From NCBI GenBank assembly GCA_021464245.1, contig JADCRB010000019.1, positions 3,748,595 through 3,812,594 of the forward strand: a stretch of 64,000 bases of DNA, given 5' to 3'. The notes under the pieces are model-generated. The model saw nothing but the letters and a program-made list of their open reading frames with translations. It ran no database searches and was not told the DNA's origin. This DNA comes from Carallia brachiata. Taxonomy: Eukaryota > Streptophyta > Magnoliopsida > Malpighiales > Rhizophoraceae. The position numbers were made by a program, and so were the translations under genes. Position 1 is the stretch's first letter, and each line of letters starts with the position of its first letter. Below, one piece after another: positions 11,221 through 24,369 of this stretch.

Positions 11221-13842
11221 ATGGCCCAAAATGCAAAAACACCTCTGCATCCTCCAACTTATGGAAAGCTAATCACCGTTCTTAGTATTGATGGCGGTGG
11301 AATTAGAGGGATCATACCAGCAACCCTCCTCAGCATTTTAGAGTCCGAGCTTCAGGTAGAAATAGGGGGCCTTTTTTAAAGGCCCACTGCTTGCATGTTC
11401 TCGAAACTTTGATAGTATCCTTGGTGACTAGAAGAAAGCAAATGTCATGAATCTGGGAAGCTGGAATTACATCATTAAATACATTCATGCATGCATTCGT
11501 GCAAAAGGGGAATACTTAATTAATTGTAACATTTCTCTTGTCATCCTAGCTGCGTAGTTCAGCGGTACAGCTACATTATGATTTTAATCTGTACATCCAA
11601 TGATTATAAAAAGTACAGTAAAATTACTCTTGCTAGTTATATGGATGGGACTAAAGCTTAAATCCCAAAGGAAAATACCAAGAGAATCATTGTTTAAGCT
11701 GGCGGCGGCACAAGTTGATGCCATTTGCACCCCAAGAAATGAAACACAAAAAAAGTCTCATCTCCTTATTCTCTACATCTCAAAATGCTAATTAACCAGT
11801 TGTTTTGGCTCTTCCACATGTACAGAAACTGGACGGTAAAGACGCAAGGATTGCAGACTATTTTGATGTGATTGCAGGGACTAGCACTGGCGGCCTCATG
11901 ACCTTGATGCTAACAACCCCAAATGATAAAAATCGCCCCTTGTTTGCTGCTAATGAAATCACTGATTTCTATCTCGAAAACTGCCCCAAAATCTTTCCCC
12001 AACAAAGGTATTTTCATGAATCCTCAAGGATGCCCCAAATTGAATATTATTAACTTTAAAATTCCCATCACGATGCTAATGGAATCTCTTTCACCATAGT
12101 TTTCTCGTGGCAACAGTCGAAAATTTCTTAGCAGGACCTAAATATGATGGCAAGCACTTGCATAAGACTGTCAGGGAAAAACTGGGAGACAAACGGTTGC
12201 ACGAGACATTGACAAATGTTGTGATCCCAACATTTGACATAAAGCAACTCCAGCCTACAATCTTCTCCAGCTATGAGGTACAAAAGTATCCAGTACTGGT
12301 AGCAAAGTTGCGTAAACTCGTTATGTTTGTGCTCCTTTTCTATTTATTGCATGGGAGAACTTATTATATATTGGCGTCCACATTTGACTCGTCTTGACTG
12401 TCCACACTCCTGATCAGGTGAAGAATGACCCGAGCTTGGATGCCCCATTATCTGATATATGCATTGGAACTTCAGCTGCCCCAACTTATCTTCCATCCCA
12501 TTATTTTGAAACCAAAAGTTCAACAGGAAAAGTGAGAGAATTCAATCTTGTTGATGGCGGTCTGGCTGCAAACAATCCGGTATATCTATTATCTATTAAT
12601 TGGTTATCAACCTCATTCCATGTTGTGCGGAAAGTTATCCACAGTTTTTATGTGATTCATTAACATTCAAAAATTTTTAGGCATTTATTGCTATAAATGA
12701 AGTGATGAAAGAAATCAAACGCGGGAACAAGCAATTCGGAGGCATCCAGACAACTGAGTACACACGATTTCTTGTTCTATCCTTAGGAACTGGGGAAGCT
12801 AAGAATGAGGGAAAATACTCTGCCAAAGAAGCTGCCCAGTGGGGCATATTGGAATGGTTAAGCAGCAACAACGGCAGTCCTTTGATTGATAGCTACATGC
12901 AAGCTAGTGCTGACATGGTTGATATTCATATGACCAGCCTTTATCAGGCCCTCGGCTGCGACGAGAGCTACATCCGAATTCAGGTATTATATCACAGTGT
13001 GAAAAATGTAGACGCTAACATCATCACATAAGAAAAAAGAGAAGGAACGACTACAAGAAAACAAGTCTCTAGGTCTGCAAATATTAGAGACGAACGATAA
13101 CTAATAAATCAAGTTGGGTATACATGCCACGATGGGCTCAATTTTGGACTCTTTATTCATTAATGAATTTTTCTGGCTTTTAGAAAAAAAAAAAAAAGGA
13201 ACAAAAAAATAAAAAAACACCAACCTCGTCGTCAAAGTTAGATAGTCAAAAGCAATAGTAATTTCTCTGCCGCTATCTAACTAAAAATGGAATCTACGAC
13301 GAAAAACAGGATGATACACTTACCGGAACAATGACAGCGATGGATATTGCCACCGAAGAAAACTTGCAGAATCTTATTACAGTGGCTCAGAAGCTACTCA
13401 AGAAACCACTATCAAAGGTGAATTTGAGCACGGGCTGCTTTGAGCCTGTTGGTAAGGGTACAAATGAAGAGGCACTAATAAGGTAATACATTTACATATG
13501 ATTAATGTCACTCCCTAAGGAATTTGTTGGCATATGAGCAATTTTTTTTTCTATCTTGGAAGAGGGGTCAAAGCCCCACAGAGTAGGAGGCTAGTGAGGA
13601 AAGATGGAGTTCGAATCCCGCGACTGCAAGAAATAACACGTTTCTTTGCACTCGATTTACACCGACTCCTCTTAGCATATTTGCATTGGATTACACAATG
13701 TTATGCATAACTCCCATTTTGACTTTCGAGTTTTTTACCATGTATTGGTTTATTTGAGAGGGTTCCATTTGAATTCTGTAGGTTGGCTAAAGCACTCTCA
13801 GATGAAAAGAAGTGTCGTCTATCTCAAGTTGCATCCAACTGA
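11221..13842 (+). CDS. Patatin-like phospholipase/lipid acyl hydrolase (PLP-type), intact, 7 exons
   Basis: Exons: 11221-11355, 11826-12007, 12100-12277, 12418-12579, 12681-12983, 13310-13482, 13782-13842; all introns GT-AG; 397 residues, about usual for plant patatin-like proteins (~400). It starts [10 protein letters not shown] and has the oxyanion loop DGGGIRG (residues 24-30), the nucleophile elbow GTSTGG (Ser65) and the catalytic DGG (Asp211), the complete Ser-Asp dyad of the patatin family. [15 protein letters not shown] follows in the C-terminal half. No signal peptide or membrane segment is seen, so a cytosolic, membrane-associating enzyme releasing fatty acids from phospho- and galactolipids is expected. 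Close relatives respond to wounding and pathogens; nothing here shows regulation. It is the only intact member of a three-copy cluster. The exact subgroup (PLP1/2/3-like) cannot be set by eye. Confidence 0.92.
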
Positions 13843-14349
13843 ATAATGATAAATGCCATCATTCAGCTGCTACATAGGATGTTCAAATAAATGTACATGG
13901 ATAATGATAATGCTAATATTTCATTTCATAGCCATGTACTCCCAATATGTAATCTTTGAATAATGATGTACCGGTGGAACACCTCAATAAACAGATCGAG
14001 TCCAGGACTTGCAATTTATTAAAGTTCTAACAAGGGCTTCAATCCTTTTCTGTAATTTGACTAGCATCCAATAATAACATTGCTTGACCTGTATGCCCAA
14101 AAAAAAAAAAAACATTGCTTCACCTATACGAAAAACAGATCCGAAATTGAAAGTTTTAATTTGAATTACTTTATCAATTCTACTGTAAGAGTTAGACCCA
14201 GTTTCCAATTTCACATTGTTTTAGTTCGGTGAAATTGAATCAGAGAAATCACTGCTGGTCATTGTGACATGCATTTTCGAGTTATAAAGAAAAATTAGGT
14301 TGCAAGCAGAAATTGTTTTGTTATGTTTTCCATTGTTTACATTTTTTAG

Positions 14350-16030
14350 ACATTTTTTGCAATGAATGAAGCAATAAAAGAGATCCATAGGGGCAGCGAG
14401 GATTTGAATAGCATCAAGCCAGCCGAGTACGATTTATGGTTCAATCCTTAGGAGCTGGTCAATCGAAAAGCGAATTGAAAAGTATGCTGCACAAGAAGCA
14501 GCTAACTGGGGACATTAAGCAGTGACAGGTCCAATTCATGGATTGACATTTCATGCAAGCTGGTGCTGACATGGATTATATTCACATGACTAGCCGTGGT
14601 TCTGGCATCGGTGGGATTATACAAGGTATGCCAAGTTGCAATTCACACAAAAAACCAAAAAAACAAAAAACAAAAAAAAAAGGAAGAGGAAGAAGATTTT
14701 TAGGTATTTAGATGACTAAATAATCTTTTTCAAGCCCTTCACTCGAGATATAGGTACATTCGTATTCGGGTACTAAAAGTCTATCAAATCTAGATTAGAC
14801 ATTTATTTGTTATAAAATTACCTAAGATGCAAATAATAATGTTTGATTGAGATTTACATCTAAACAAGATATTTGTGTCGGAAATCTCTAAATAAAAAAG
14901 TTATATGGTGGAAATGTAATTAAGCAAGTAACCCAAGAAAACCAAAGCAATCAAAGCAGTTTAAAGGAAACATTCTCAAACATAATCCCTCACTCACTTT
15001 TTCCCAAAACTCGCCTTTCTTTAAATCTAACAATCTAAAACATACAAACAAACAATATCAAGAGTACTTCCCAAATTAAACACAACATATAAGCTTAAAG
15101 TTAAGTCCTAGAAATGGATCTTATGTCAAATTATAATTAGCTACTTCTCTGACGTTGGACTAAAAGCCTAACTAAAACTCTCCCGTGCAAGTCTGTTGGA
15201 CTAAAACTGTGAATAAAACACATGCTCACCTTACGATAGTTTTTGAACTTTAGAGCTCTTAATCATAAGGAGTGTGATGCTATGTAAAGTAAGCATGCAG
15301 CCCAAAAATTTAATGGTGAGTTTAGGAATAGATTACATTCGAACACCATGAAGAAACCGAACGAACAGGAAGAGGAACTGGTCAGACTACAGTAAAAAAA
15401 AAATAGCGACAATATTTTATGGTTTTCGGAGATTTAATTTGAGCCACTATATCTCGGAATGTATGGTACATTCAGAATAATAGTGCAATCAACATGCTTT
15501 TAGTCCCCACCAAGTTTATAATAGGATTATTATCTAAACACTTTTCTCGCGTTGTAAATCCTTTCACCTGTTGGATGAAGGCCAATGCCAAGAGATTGCT
15601 CCCTATCTAGGGATTATTGGTTGTTTTCCCATTTGCATACAAAACCTCAATGTACGCGGAAAATGGCCGCAATTGTGTCAGACGTTGTAAAAGCTTGATT
15701 GTCGTTGTAGCCATAGATTATTATGTCAGTGCCAATTGTGGAATAGCTCATGATGTTGAGTTTATTTCTTGTTAAGCACATTCATAGTTTTGCCTTAACA
15801 ATATTCACCCCCCACTAGTTAAAAAAATTATAATACTATGAGATCGTCGTCAGCCAAAACTGCTAGGCGTACGGTTCACTTAATAGAATGTTGACAGCTA
15901 TGAATGCTGCCCCCGAAGAAAACTACCAAAATTTTGTAACTGTGGATCGGAAGTTGGTGAGGAAAAGAAACCATAGTCAAAGCTGAATCTAAGCAGTGGC
16001 TCCCTTGAGCTCGTAGTCAGGGTATCAATA
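14350..16030 (+). pseudogene. Ancient patatin-like relic (exons 5 and 6 only)
   Basis: Two exon-like islands survive. At 14350-14624 the sequence follows exon 5 of the intact gene (AMNEAIKEIHRG, SIKPAEYD, LGAGQSKSEL, a corrupted DYIHMTS), with a small deletion in the WGILEWL region and changed frames. At about 15880-16020 it follows exon 6 (MLTAMNAAPEENYQNFVTV), again broken. A 1.2 kb non-homologous stretch separates them in place of the ~0.33 kb intron. Divergence is much greater than between the other two copies, so this duplication and loss are older. It starts only ~500 bases past the stop of the intact gene. Confidence 0.75.
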
Positions 16031-16109
16031 ATACGAATAAAAACAATGATATGTTTTAATTAAAGATATGGTTTGTGGTTTTCTTTCACGTCAAACTGAA
16101 GATTGTAGT

Positions 16110-16400
16110 TTGATAGTGATCTAACGTGTTGTTACTACTATTAATTTAAATTTGAATTCTCTCAGTAACACTTTCTTCCGAATAAAAAAAGAATTTACAT
16201 GTGAGCACAATATTGTATTTTAAATTCGTTAAAACTGTGGTCGGAATTAGAGAAACTCGTTTAACCCCATCAATACTCCGGTCGTAAGTCTTCCTTATAG
16301 GGAAAGTTGAATGAGGATATCAATAGGTGACACTCAATTTCAGCTTGTGAGTGCAATGACCAATATACTTGCGATAAACTTCTTTTTTATGATAAAAAAA
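16110..16400 (+). repeat. SINE-like dispersed repeat, copy C (opposite orientation)
   Basis: Head-first on the plus strand: a gatctaacgtgttgttacta region, then tcaatttcagcttgtgagtg and ccaatatacttgcgataaac followed by an A-rich tail (about 16390-16410). Its reverse complement aligns with copies at 6990-7345 and 10305-10625. Finding the family in both orientations is the main support for a mobile origin. Confidence 0.45.
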
Positions 16401-16409
16401 ATAAGAATG

Positions 16410-19400
16410 GTTTTTTTTGTTTTTTTGACTTGGTATAGATGAATATGTAATTTTGGCTATTTTTGGGAGTTGTTTGCTTTTTTGGGTGTTCTTGTCTCTT
16501 GTCTCTGTAAGGATGTTCTGAATAAAAGTATTTTACAGTCCAAAAACAAATTCTAACAAACAATTATATTCAGATAAAATCTCTGCCTTTGACTATTTAA
16601 TTAACGAACAGAACATCATAATAACCCCTCATTAATTTTGAGTCGATTTTAAGTATAAAATGGTTAACTATTGAGTTATGTTTGAAGTTTTAAATAAGCT
16701 TTATCTGTATGTTTGTTGTTGGTAATTTTACTGTCCTCCAGGTTGCAAATAAGTTAATACTTTTGTTAATAGTTCAATAATTCAATTCGATAAGAGTTTA
16801 ATTGAGCTCGTTTATTTGGCATGATGACAATATGTATATACAGCCCTAATTCCTAAGCTCGATTAATAAATGAGTCGAGTCTAAATAAGAACAGACTCAA
16901 TTTGTTTGGGTCAAAATCCTCATTTCATCAACTACTATTATCCTCTCTACAATTTTTTTTTTCCTTTTCAGTTTTCACCTTTTACTAATTATGTCATTTA
17001 AATTATGATTTTCTCTCTCCCTCTTGCTAATTATGTCATTTAAATTGAGTTATTTCCTTCTTCCATTTGCATTCACTGGCGGCCCCGATTTCTATTTTCA
17101 TTTTTCACATAGTCCATAGAGCTTTACTTTATGAGTACAATATAAGTGAATTTCTAATTTAACTTATATTTTTTAATAAATATAATTTATTTATAATTTT
17201 ATACTAAATAATAAGTAGAATCTATTTAAAATTAAAAAATAAATAATATAATATTAGATCATCAATAAATTTTATTCACTAAAAAAAAAAGTAAAACTAG
17301 CGAACTCCATAAATGAATCTCTTGAATCAACTCTAGCATTTTCTTTACTTTCCTTTTCTGCGTCACGGCCCCCTTACCTTATTCCTTCTCTATTGTTCTT
17401 ATTCTCTTCCTCAGCTCTATTCTCCTCTCCTTGCTGGATCCAGACTTTAGAGGGACTCCAGAAAGCAAAGAAAGCGATGAACATCCATTTTTGTATTTTT
17501 GTTGATTTCTTTTGTTTTTCATTTTTTTTTATGACATGAGAGGAAAAAACGTTCTTTTATTTTTGCAAATTGTAGTGGAAATGATTCATCTATCTTTGAA
17601 AAGATTTTTTTATATTTCACAAAAAAAAAGTAAGAAAAAAAATTAAATCTTTCTTTGAAATGTTGTTTTTGTTGGGTCTCAAGAATGGTTGTGTTGTTGG
17701 GTCTCAAGTTTTGTGAGTTTGAGGTTCTTGATTTATGTTACGAAAAGCTTGATTTTTTTTCCGCTTTGTTTCTTTTTTTTTTTTTTTTGGTTCAAAAACT
17801 CCGATCTTAAGGTTTCTTTCTTTTTTGAACAGCTTAAAGGTTTCTTTCTTGATCTTAGATTTCCAAACGGGAATTTCAATTTCCACGGCTCAGTTGACCT
17901 CAGATCTGGAGATTTATGTCTCGAGCTTGTGGCATTGGTAGATTTTGTTCCTACTTTTCTGGTCGGGTCTCTTTACACATGCAACTTTTTAATAAAACTT
18001 GCTAAATCTTATAGTAGGTTTGATGTCACTCTTTTTGATCCCTATGAATGGAACTCTCTAGTAGTAGTCACCGGATCGAAGTGGCTCTAATAATCTTTAG
18101 GCTTCTTGTGGCTCAAACTAGTTGTGATTGTAGCTTCCGGATCGAACCAGTTCTAATATTACTGTTAAAATTACAGCACAATTAATTTAGATACATTGGA
18201 GTTAGAGTTCAATTATTTCTAATTGTGATTTTAAAAACTGTACAAGACCGATTGGCCGGACCGATTGAATAAAGAACTCCCCCAAGATCCGATCCAGTTA
18301 AAGCCATGAAATTGGAGGAAGAGTTAAGGGGTCAAAACTCAGTGAACTAGACTGGTTGGACCATGAACCGATAAATAGGTCCGGTTTCTTTAATTTGGTT
18401 AGCAATCACTTTGATGACACGGCACTCCCAGATTCGCGATGTCATCAAACAGTATTGCAAATTCAAATTCAATGTAGAGCTGTTACATTATTAGAGAAAA
18501 AAGGTTAAAAAAAATATAATTATTTAAATTTAATGTAGAACTGTCTTTAATTGCATTGTTACTAATTTTTTTTCTCATACTTAATTATTATACTAATAAT
18601 GTAGAATTAAACATCCTTTAGGCAACGTCGAACGCATTACCCGATTGCCAATGGCAAGCCTCTCAGCCACTACACCAACTCGCCTACTATTACCCCTTTT
18701 TGTTTTTCTTTTTTTTTTTTCAACTAAAGTGTGGCGTCTTTGGTCATACTTTCAATTTCTTAGCTGGAGTACGAAAAGCATTTAAATCTTGTTTCTTTAA
18801 TTATTATATTAGCAAATATATTGGTGACTCTATTTTGTTATATTTTTTTAAAAAAATTGAACATTTAAAATATTGTCATTTACTCTAAGAAAACAAAAAT
18901 CATATACTACATCATAATTTGTATTTAAATTTTTAAAAGTTTAGATTTTTTTTTGTAATGGTATATTTTAGATAATCAATACATTAATTATTCTAAATTA
19001 AAAATATATGAATTATAATATATTTTTTTCTATAATAAGACCATCCCCCTTGAAAAATACCCAAACTATTGAAGGATTGAAAATAAGATCTCATCAGAGA
19101 AACCACATTACTTACTTTAACTTTAAAGTATATAAATTATGTGTAAAATATTTGTGCTAAAAAATTAATATGTAAAATAGTCGCATTACAATATCTTTTG
19201 TGTTTAGCTATGAGAAAAAAAATAAAATATATTAAGTTATTTTTTAAAAAATTTAGATTATTTGTTTATTCCTTAAACAAAAATTAGTACTTAAAACTAA
19301 AAAATTAATATCCAATCACTATTTATAAGAATTATTTTAAAATTATTTTTATAAATATATATATTTATTATTGGAAAATGATTACTAGGCGTGGACCGGC

Positions 19401-20210
19401 TGGACACGGTGTTGACGCGTTAGCTGTTGTACAAATGTCTATATGTTTGTTACACATCAAAATTAACTGTAAGTTTAATAAATTTTTGAATTTTTGATTC
19501 TGCCAAGTTATAATGTGTAAGAGTAATAAGGTTGACGTACAACAGGAATAAGAAATATGTGTCAAAATATAAACAAGTCAACTCCATGTCAATACATTTT
19601 TTTATGTCTGTGTATTAGAATTTTTTATTATTTAACACCGGTTTTATCGGTTTACGTACCGGTAAAACCTTGATCTACCAATTTTTTAAATTTGATGACC
19701 GTTCCAGTACATGGCAACATTATTTCTGATACTATTTATAAATTTGGAACTCAATTTGTTCTGATACCATTGTTAAAGCTTAATTATTCTCACTAGTTAT
19801 TCCAACCACACAATAAATTAAAATTGTTAACTTCTTATATACTAGTCACTGACAATTTTTATTCCTACTCAAACACGGAAACATGACAAATAAATTTAGA
19901 TTCTAGTAGAATACTAACTTATAATATGTAACAAATTTAAATTAGCCTTAATACTCCAGACTTTCAGATAAAATTGTCTTAGCCTAGAACCCAATTAGAT
20001 CAGATATGTCCTACATAATTAACTACTCTTTGAAGTTATAATAAGACTAATCAAATAATTAGTTCTTGATTGCCTACCTTACATGTTACGTTTTACACCA
20101 TTGGTATTGTAACAAGGCACATCAAGTATCGAGGTCCATTCCATTGTATTTGAAATTGATTAATGAGGAGACATCTTAATTCTATAAGGACCCAAAACCA
20201 CCATAAACAA
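16410..20210. other. AT-rich intergenic DNA, no supported gene
   Basis: No open frame here has recognisable composition or motifs. The 133-codon frame at 17689-18090 is Phe-rich over T-runs. A possible tRNA-like sequence lies on the minus strand at about 18620-18690 (gttggtgtagtggctgagag, then gcgttcgacg); it lacks a convincing cloverleaf and is more likely a SINE head. Segments at 18240-18430 (gattggccggaccgattgaa and ggttggaccatgaaccgata) look like diverged MITE sequence. Confidence 0.6.
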
Positions 20211-20214
20211 AGGG

Positions 20215-20655
20215 GATAACACCAATTTTATTTCTAAACTTTTATGAGTTTTTTTAATTGAAGTTTAAATTTTTTAATTTTTTCAATTGAGTCCACATTT
20301 TAAATCTTTTACAATTGAATTCTTTTCACCAACAAACGTCAATCAAATTGTTTAAAACGTATTTTGACTAAATGAAAGTGAATTAAAAAAATTCTAAATA
20401 CCATATTTTAATTATTTTTTAAAAATCTTATAACAAATAAATATGGAAGTGATGGTATTTACACTTTTTTATTCAAATTTATTTGGTCAAACTACAGTTT
20501 AAATAGTTTAACTAACGCCCATTGATGTAAACGACTCAATTATAAAGGAACTGAAAAATGTACGACTCAATTAAAAAAATTGAAAGATGATTTAAGACTC
20601 AATTGAAAAAATTTATAAAAATTTAGAGATAAAAGCAGTATTATTCCATACAAAA
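20215..20655. mobile_element. MULE-type MITE with long terminal inverted repeats
   Basis: The left end (tttctaaacttttatgagtt, then ttttttcaattgagtccaca) is repeated in inverted, diverged form at the right end. The reverse complement of 20560-20650 reads ctctaaatttttataaattt and ttttttcaattgagtcttaa. The arms are roughly 150-180 bases and the element is about 440 bases. The repeated caattgagtc motif inside long inverted ends is typical of plant Mutator-like MITEs. No transposase is encoded, so movement would need an enzyme supplied elsewhere. Target-site duplication not resolved. Confidence 0.65.
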
Positions 20656-22224
20656 AGTATGCCACTTTCTTTTTCCTTTCACATCTCTTTACCAATATTT
20701 TTTAATCACTGCAGTATATGTTAATATACTTACCCAATAAATCTCTTTTTTTGGTTCATTAAGAGGGCTATTAGATCATTAATTATACAATAAGTAGCTA
20801 TTTTTTCTTATATATTTCACTTTTAAGAAAGATTTAAATCTTTATATAGAATAAAAATTTGAGTTATAATCGTATTTCTTAAGAAACCAATTAATTTCTT
20901 TCTTGTAAACAAACTTGTATTCATATAATATATATATTTCTTTAATTAATGTGTTTTAACTGTTTTTCATTTATTTAAGAAAAAGAGTAAAAAATGAACC
21001 TAAAAAATTGATAAAATAAAATAACAAAATTGCAAAAAAAAAAAAAAAGAAGAAGAGGAAGTAGATAAGATGTACATATTTTTTGAACAACAGATAATAT
21101 TGTTTTTTTTATCTTATTTTATCACCTTTTCATATTTCTGCTTGGTTTGAAAACTTAATCAATTTTGATGTAGCAAATGATAACTTAATACTCCTTAGGC
21201 TTTTATATATTACAAACGTTCCCTAAGATTCATCAACCTTCATATAGAAAGTTTTAGTTTTAATTGATGCATAAAAGTCTAAAGGTATTTTTCACCGTAC
21301 CAACATATAAACATGGGAAGTCCTCCAATTAAGTTATGAAAGAGTGAGAAAGACGATTGATAAACAATAACTAACGAAAACAAAGAGCTTACAATTACCA
21401 TGCCGTTGTCAAATATGTATCAACATTAATGACATCTCAAGAGCACGAGTAATTGTTGCATAAATTCTTCCACCAGATAACTCGTCTATTTTGCATCAAG
21501 TCAACAAGAGTATTTATTGCTTAATGTTAAATATTCTGTCGAATGAGTACGATTGGCGGTGACATGTTTTCATTTTTAACATTGAAAAAGAGGCATCGAC
21601 AATCACATTCACGTGGAGAAAATTGTCCATGTGGTCAAATTTTTCTATGTGTCCACGAGTTCAATATTTTTTAATTTTTTTTACGACAACTAATTCGTCT
21701 ATTTGTAAATTTTGTCAATATTGATGTGACATCTCATTACTTTGACTCTTGAAGTATGAAATTCACTCAAGAAATTCAAATCTAAACTTGGGCGTTTAAT
21801 GTAACGCAATCTCAAATTTCTTCTCACTAAGTTAATGACAGGTGATTCGTATCTTTTTACTGTGTTAGTCAACACAGCAATTGATATAGTGTCCATCCCA
21901 TTATTTGGGGAGGAGGACCATCGGTTGAAGCATGGTCGGTGTAGAGATTGACAAAAACACCCACTATAACACTTCTACTCAATTTTAAGAATCATCCAGT
22001 CATTTGTTACCTTCTTGAATACAAAGAGTAATGTTCTATAATGAAACTGAAAGCGTTATTGCTACTTTCCTTATTCCTATTATAGAGACCAAAAATGGAA
22101 CCATCGAGAAGTTGAACTTAGGCTGGAAGAGAATGAGAACGAGAATAATCTTAATCTTTGTTGTGTGATCTTAAAATTTACACGCCTTAATGCTCGACTT
22201 ACATGTGCTCTTCCTTTTTCTTTT

Positions 22225-22560
22225 GCTTTCTGAAAAGATTTTTTGCTCTATATTTTGCATAATTTCCTCGAGGTGATGCTTTCATCAGACTTTTTGCTTT
22301 CATTAGACTTTTTTTTTTCTTCTTTTTTTTCATGTTGAAGATCAACTCAAAGTGCCAACGTTCCTTGTTTTGTCTAGGGGTGAAGCACTCGTGGGTGACG
22401 CGTAATTTATATAAGATAAATGCGAGGACGTTACTCTAACAACAAACACGGGTAAAGTTTTAGAGAGATTAATTTTGATTAACTAGTTAAAGTTTTAAAT
22501 TATAGATTACAAACAATAATAATAATAATAATAATAATATTATTTATTATTATTATTTTG
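22225..22560. repeat. Dispersed duplicated segment, copy 2 of 2
   Basis: Same orientation as 3770-4300, sharing gctctatattttgcataatt, gtgaagcactcg and gttttagagagatta-type blocks. It ends in an AAT/TTA trinucleotide microsatellite at about 22510-22558. It lies just left of the gypsy element. Confidence 0.6.
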
Positions 22561-22807
22561 TGTGACCCATTTTCAATCAAATCACTAATCATTGTATAGA
22601 TGGATACACAAAAGTAGGTCAAACTAATTGTAATTCATGATTCAATTATTTGTAATATCTCACACAAATCCAAACTAACTACAATTTTTAGATATAAAAG
22701 ATATAAAAAAGATACTTGCCTATTTTAGTTGTATAAGCAGCGGTTTACAAGCATTGTACAAAACCGCTACCTTTGTATGCGTTGCTTTTGATCGTTGCTT
22801 ATATGAG

Positions 22808-23434
22808 TGTAAAGCGTAAATTTCGAGGTTAAAACAATTAAACTCGAAAATACAAAAATAAATTACAAATAAAAATTGTAAAAGAAAAGAAAATTTACGT
22901 GGGGTCGATCTCCGTAGATCCTCCGATTAGTGTTCCTTTTTTTTGACTCCGTCAAGGGCTGCACGAGCTTGATCTGGACAGAAATAATTTCCACCGCTTT
23001 TTCTTGAACTGGATAGACTGAAACTGTGTCTGATTTGGATGTTTTGACTACGTTTAGGAACCGTAGAGACTCGATCTGAGCTGATCTGACTTAATTTCAC
23101 CGAGGGTCGAATGGACTTGTTCTCGGATGAGTTGCCTGGATTTTGCTGAGGGCCGTATGAGACTTAATCCCAGCCGGATTTGTAATATTTCGATTTTTTT
23201 TTTTTCTTGCGCGCTTCGCTGCTGGCTTCTCTTTTTTCTTCTTCTTCTTCTCCTCTGCTTCTTCAATTAATTGGGGAGGCCATTTATAGGCCTCCCCCAA
23301 GCCTGCCTGCCACCAACCAAATGGTTGGTGGCATTAATTAATTAGGTTGGCAGCTGCCAACCTTCAAGGTTGGCGGCTGCCAACCATATAATTATTATTT
23401 TTTTTTAATTTTTATTTTTTTTTATTAGTTTACA
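22808..23434 (-). repeat. 3' LTR of the gypsy element
   Basis: 627 bases, nearly identical to 32133-32768. On the minus strand it opens TGTAAACTAATAA and closes CGCTTTACA. A TATAAA box sits at 23288-23283. A palindromic ggttggcagctgccaacc-type block is present twice here (about 23340-23390) but only once in the partner LTR, a length difference useful for dating. Confidence 0.93.
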
Positions 23435-23449
23435 GATGCCCCCACTTCA
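23435..23449 (-). other. Polypurine tract of the gypsy element
   Basis: On the coding (minus) strand, tgaagtgggggcatc directly precedes the 3' LTR. This purine-rich stretch is where plus-strand DNA synthesis would be primed. Confidence 0.6.
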
Positions 23450-24369
23450 AGGGTCGGTAAGAAAGATTTTTTACAGAGATAATTCGAACCGAGTCTTGAA
23501 GTCCAGTTTGAAATTTGGAAAGTCCTGATGAACATTGAATCTTGGAGTCTTCTATCTTTGACCATGTCCGCTGTTGTTGGATCGCAATAGAAAACCGATA
23601 TGATCTTAAGGAAGTTAGCAGCCCAGCCAATATAAAAATTGAAGTCTTGGCTCCAGGTGCGTTCGAGCTTCCATGGCTGGCAAAGGCTGGCAAAGGTTCT
23701 TTGAAGTTCCAAAGCTCTGGTGAGGATGATCCAGTAGGCAAAGAACTTGAACCTCCCCAAGAGGAAGGCCCAGGACCTTGGAACTTCAAGACCTCACACA
23801 AGAGACTGACTGTAGTGATGATTCCTAAGTCTGCTTCGACGTAAGGAGAGTAGTTGGAACTTCCCCGTACATCGCCGCATCCAAAGGAAGATTAGGATAA
23901 TTGCAGCGTCTCATCCCTCTGTAGTAGATGTGAACTAAGGAGAGTAGTTGGAACTCCATGACACCGATGGCGTTAGGGATCCCCTCGAGGAAGACTACTC
24001 CTTCTTTTCTTAGCTCGTGCGCCTCCAACTTCTTGATCGAAGAACTTCCTGAGACAAGTGCAGAGACTAGCCATTTTCTTTTGAGAAAGAAAAGCTGAGG
24101 GGTGAGTATTATAACTCGGGAATGCAAGATATATATACATGCGATAAAGTTTTTTTTGTTTTTTTTTTTTTGTTTTTTTTGTTTTTTTTTGTTTTTTTGA
24201 AAAGTCAAAAAGAAGGTACGCAGATTCGAGTAGGGCCATCCACGTCCCTTTCCTGCATAAGAGACAACAGAGGCAGCGGCTGACGCGTGACACGAAAGTC
24301 GTTACCGTGTGTTGCAGAAGTCGTTGCCGTGTGCTGCCAAAGTCGTTGCACCTTATCTTGTCGGCCGTC
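23440..24369 (-). other. Unassigned internal segment of gypsy element (possible second transduced piece)
   Basis: On the minus strand there is a TATA-like tgtatatatat at about 24138-24128. About 55 bases later an A-rich leader ends in ATG at 24074 (MASLCTCLRKFFDQEVGGAR). That frame closes after about 34 codons, while neighbouring frames stay open for 111-127 codons (23825-24208, 23425-23760, 23430-23801). A direct repeat of gttccaactactctcctta occurs at about 23847-23865 and 23936-23954. I recognise no domain. It may be another captured genomic fragment with its own leader, or simply 3' untranslated element sequence. Confidence 0.35.

Noticed and set aside
17689..18090. 133-codon frame
   Set aside because: Phe-rich translation of T-runs, no motif, no supporting context.
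18620..18690. Possible tRNA gene on the minus strand
   Set aside because: Box-A- and box-B-like motifs are present but no convincing acceptor or anticodon stem; more likely a SINE head.
23054..23300. Lys/Arg-rich minus-strand frames in the LTRs (also 32379-32696)
   Set aside because: Fall inside the LTR over a T/C-rich tract; differ between LTRs by tract length.
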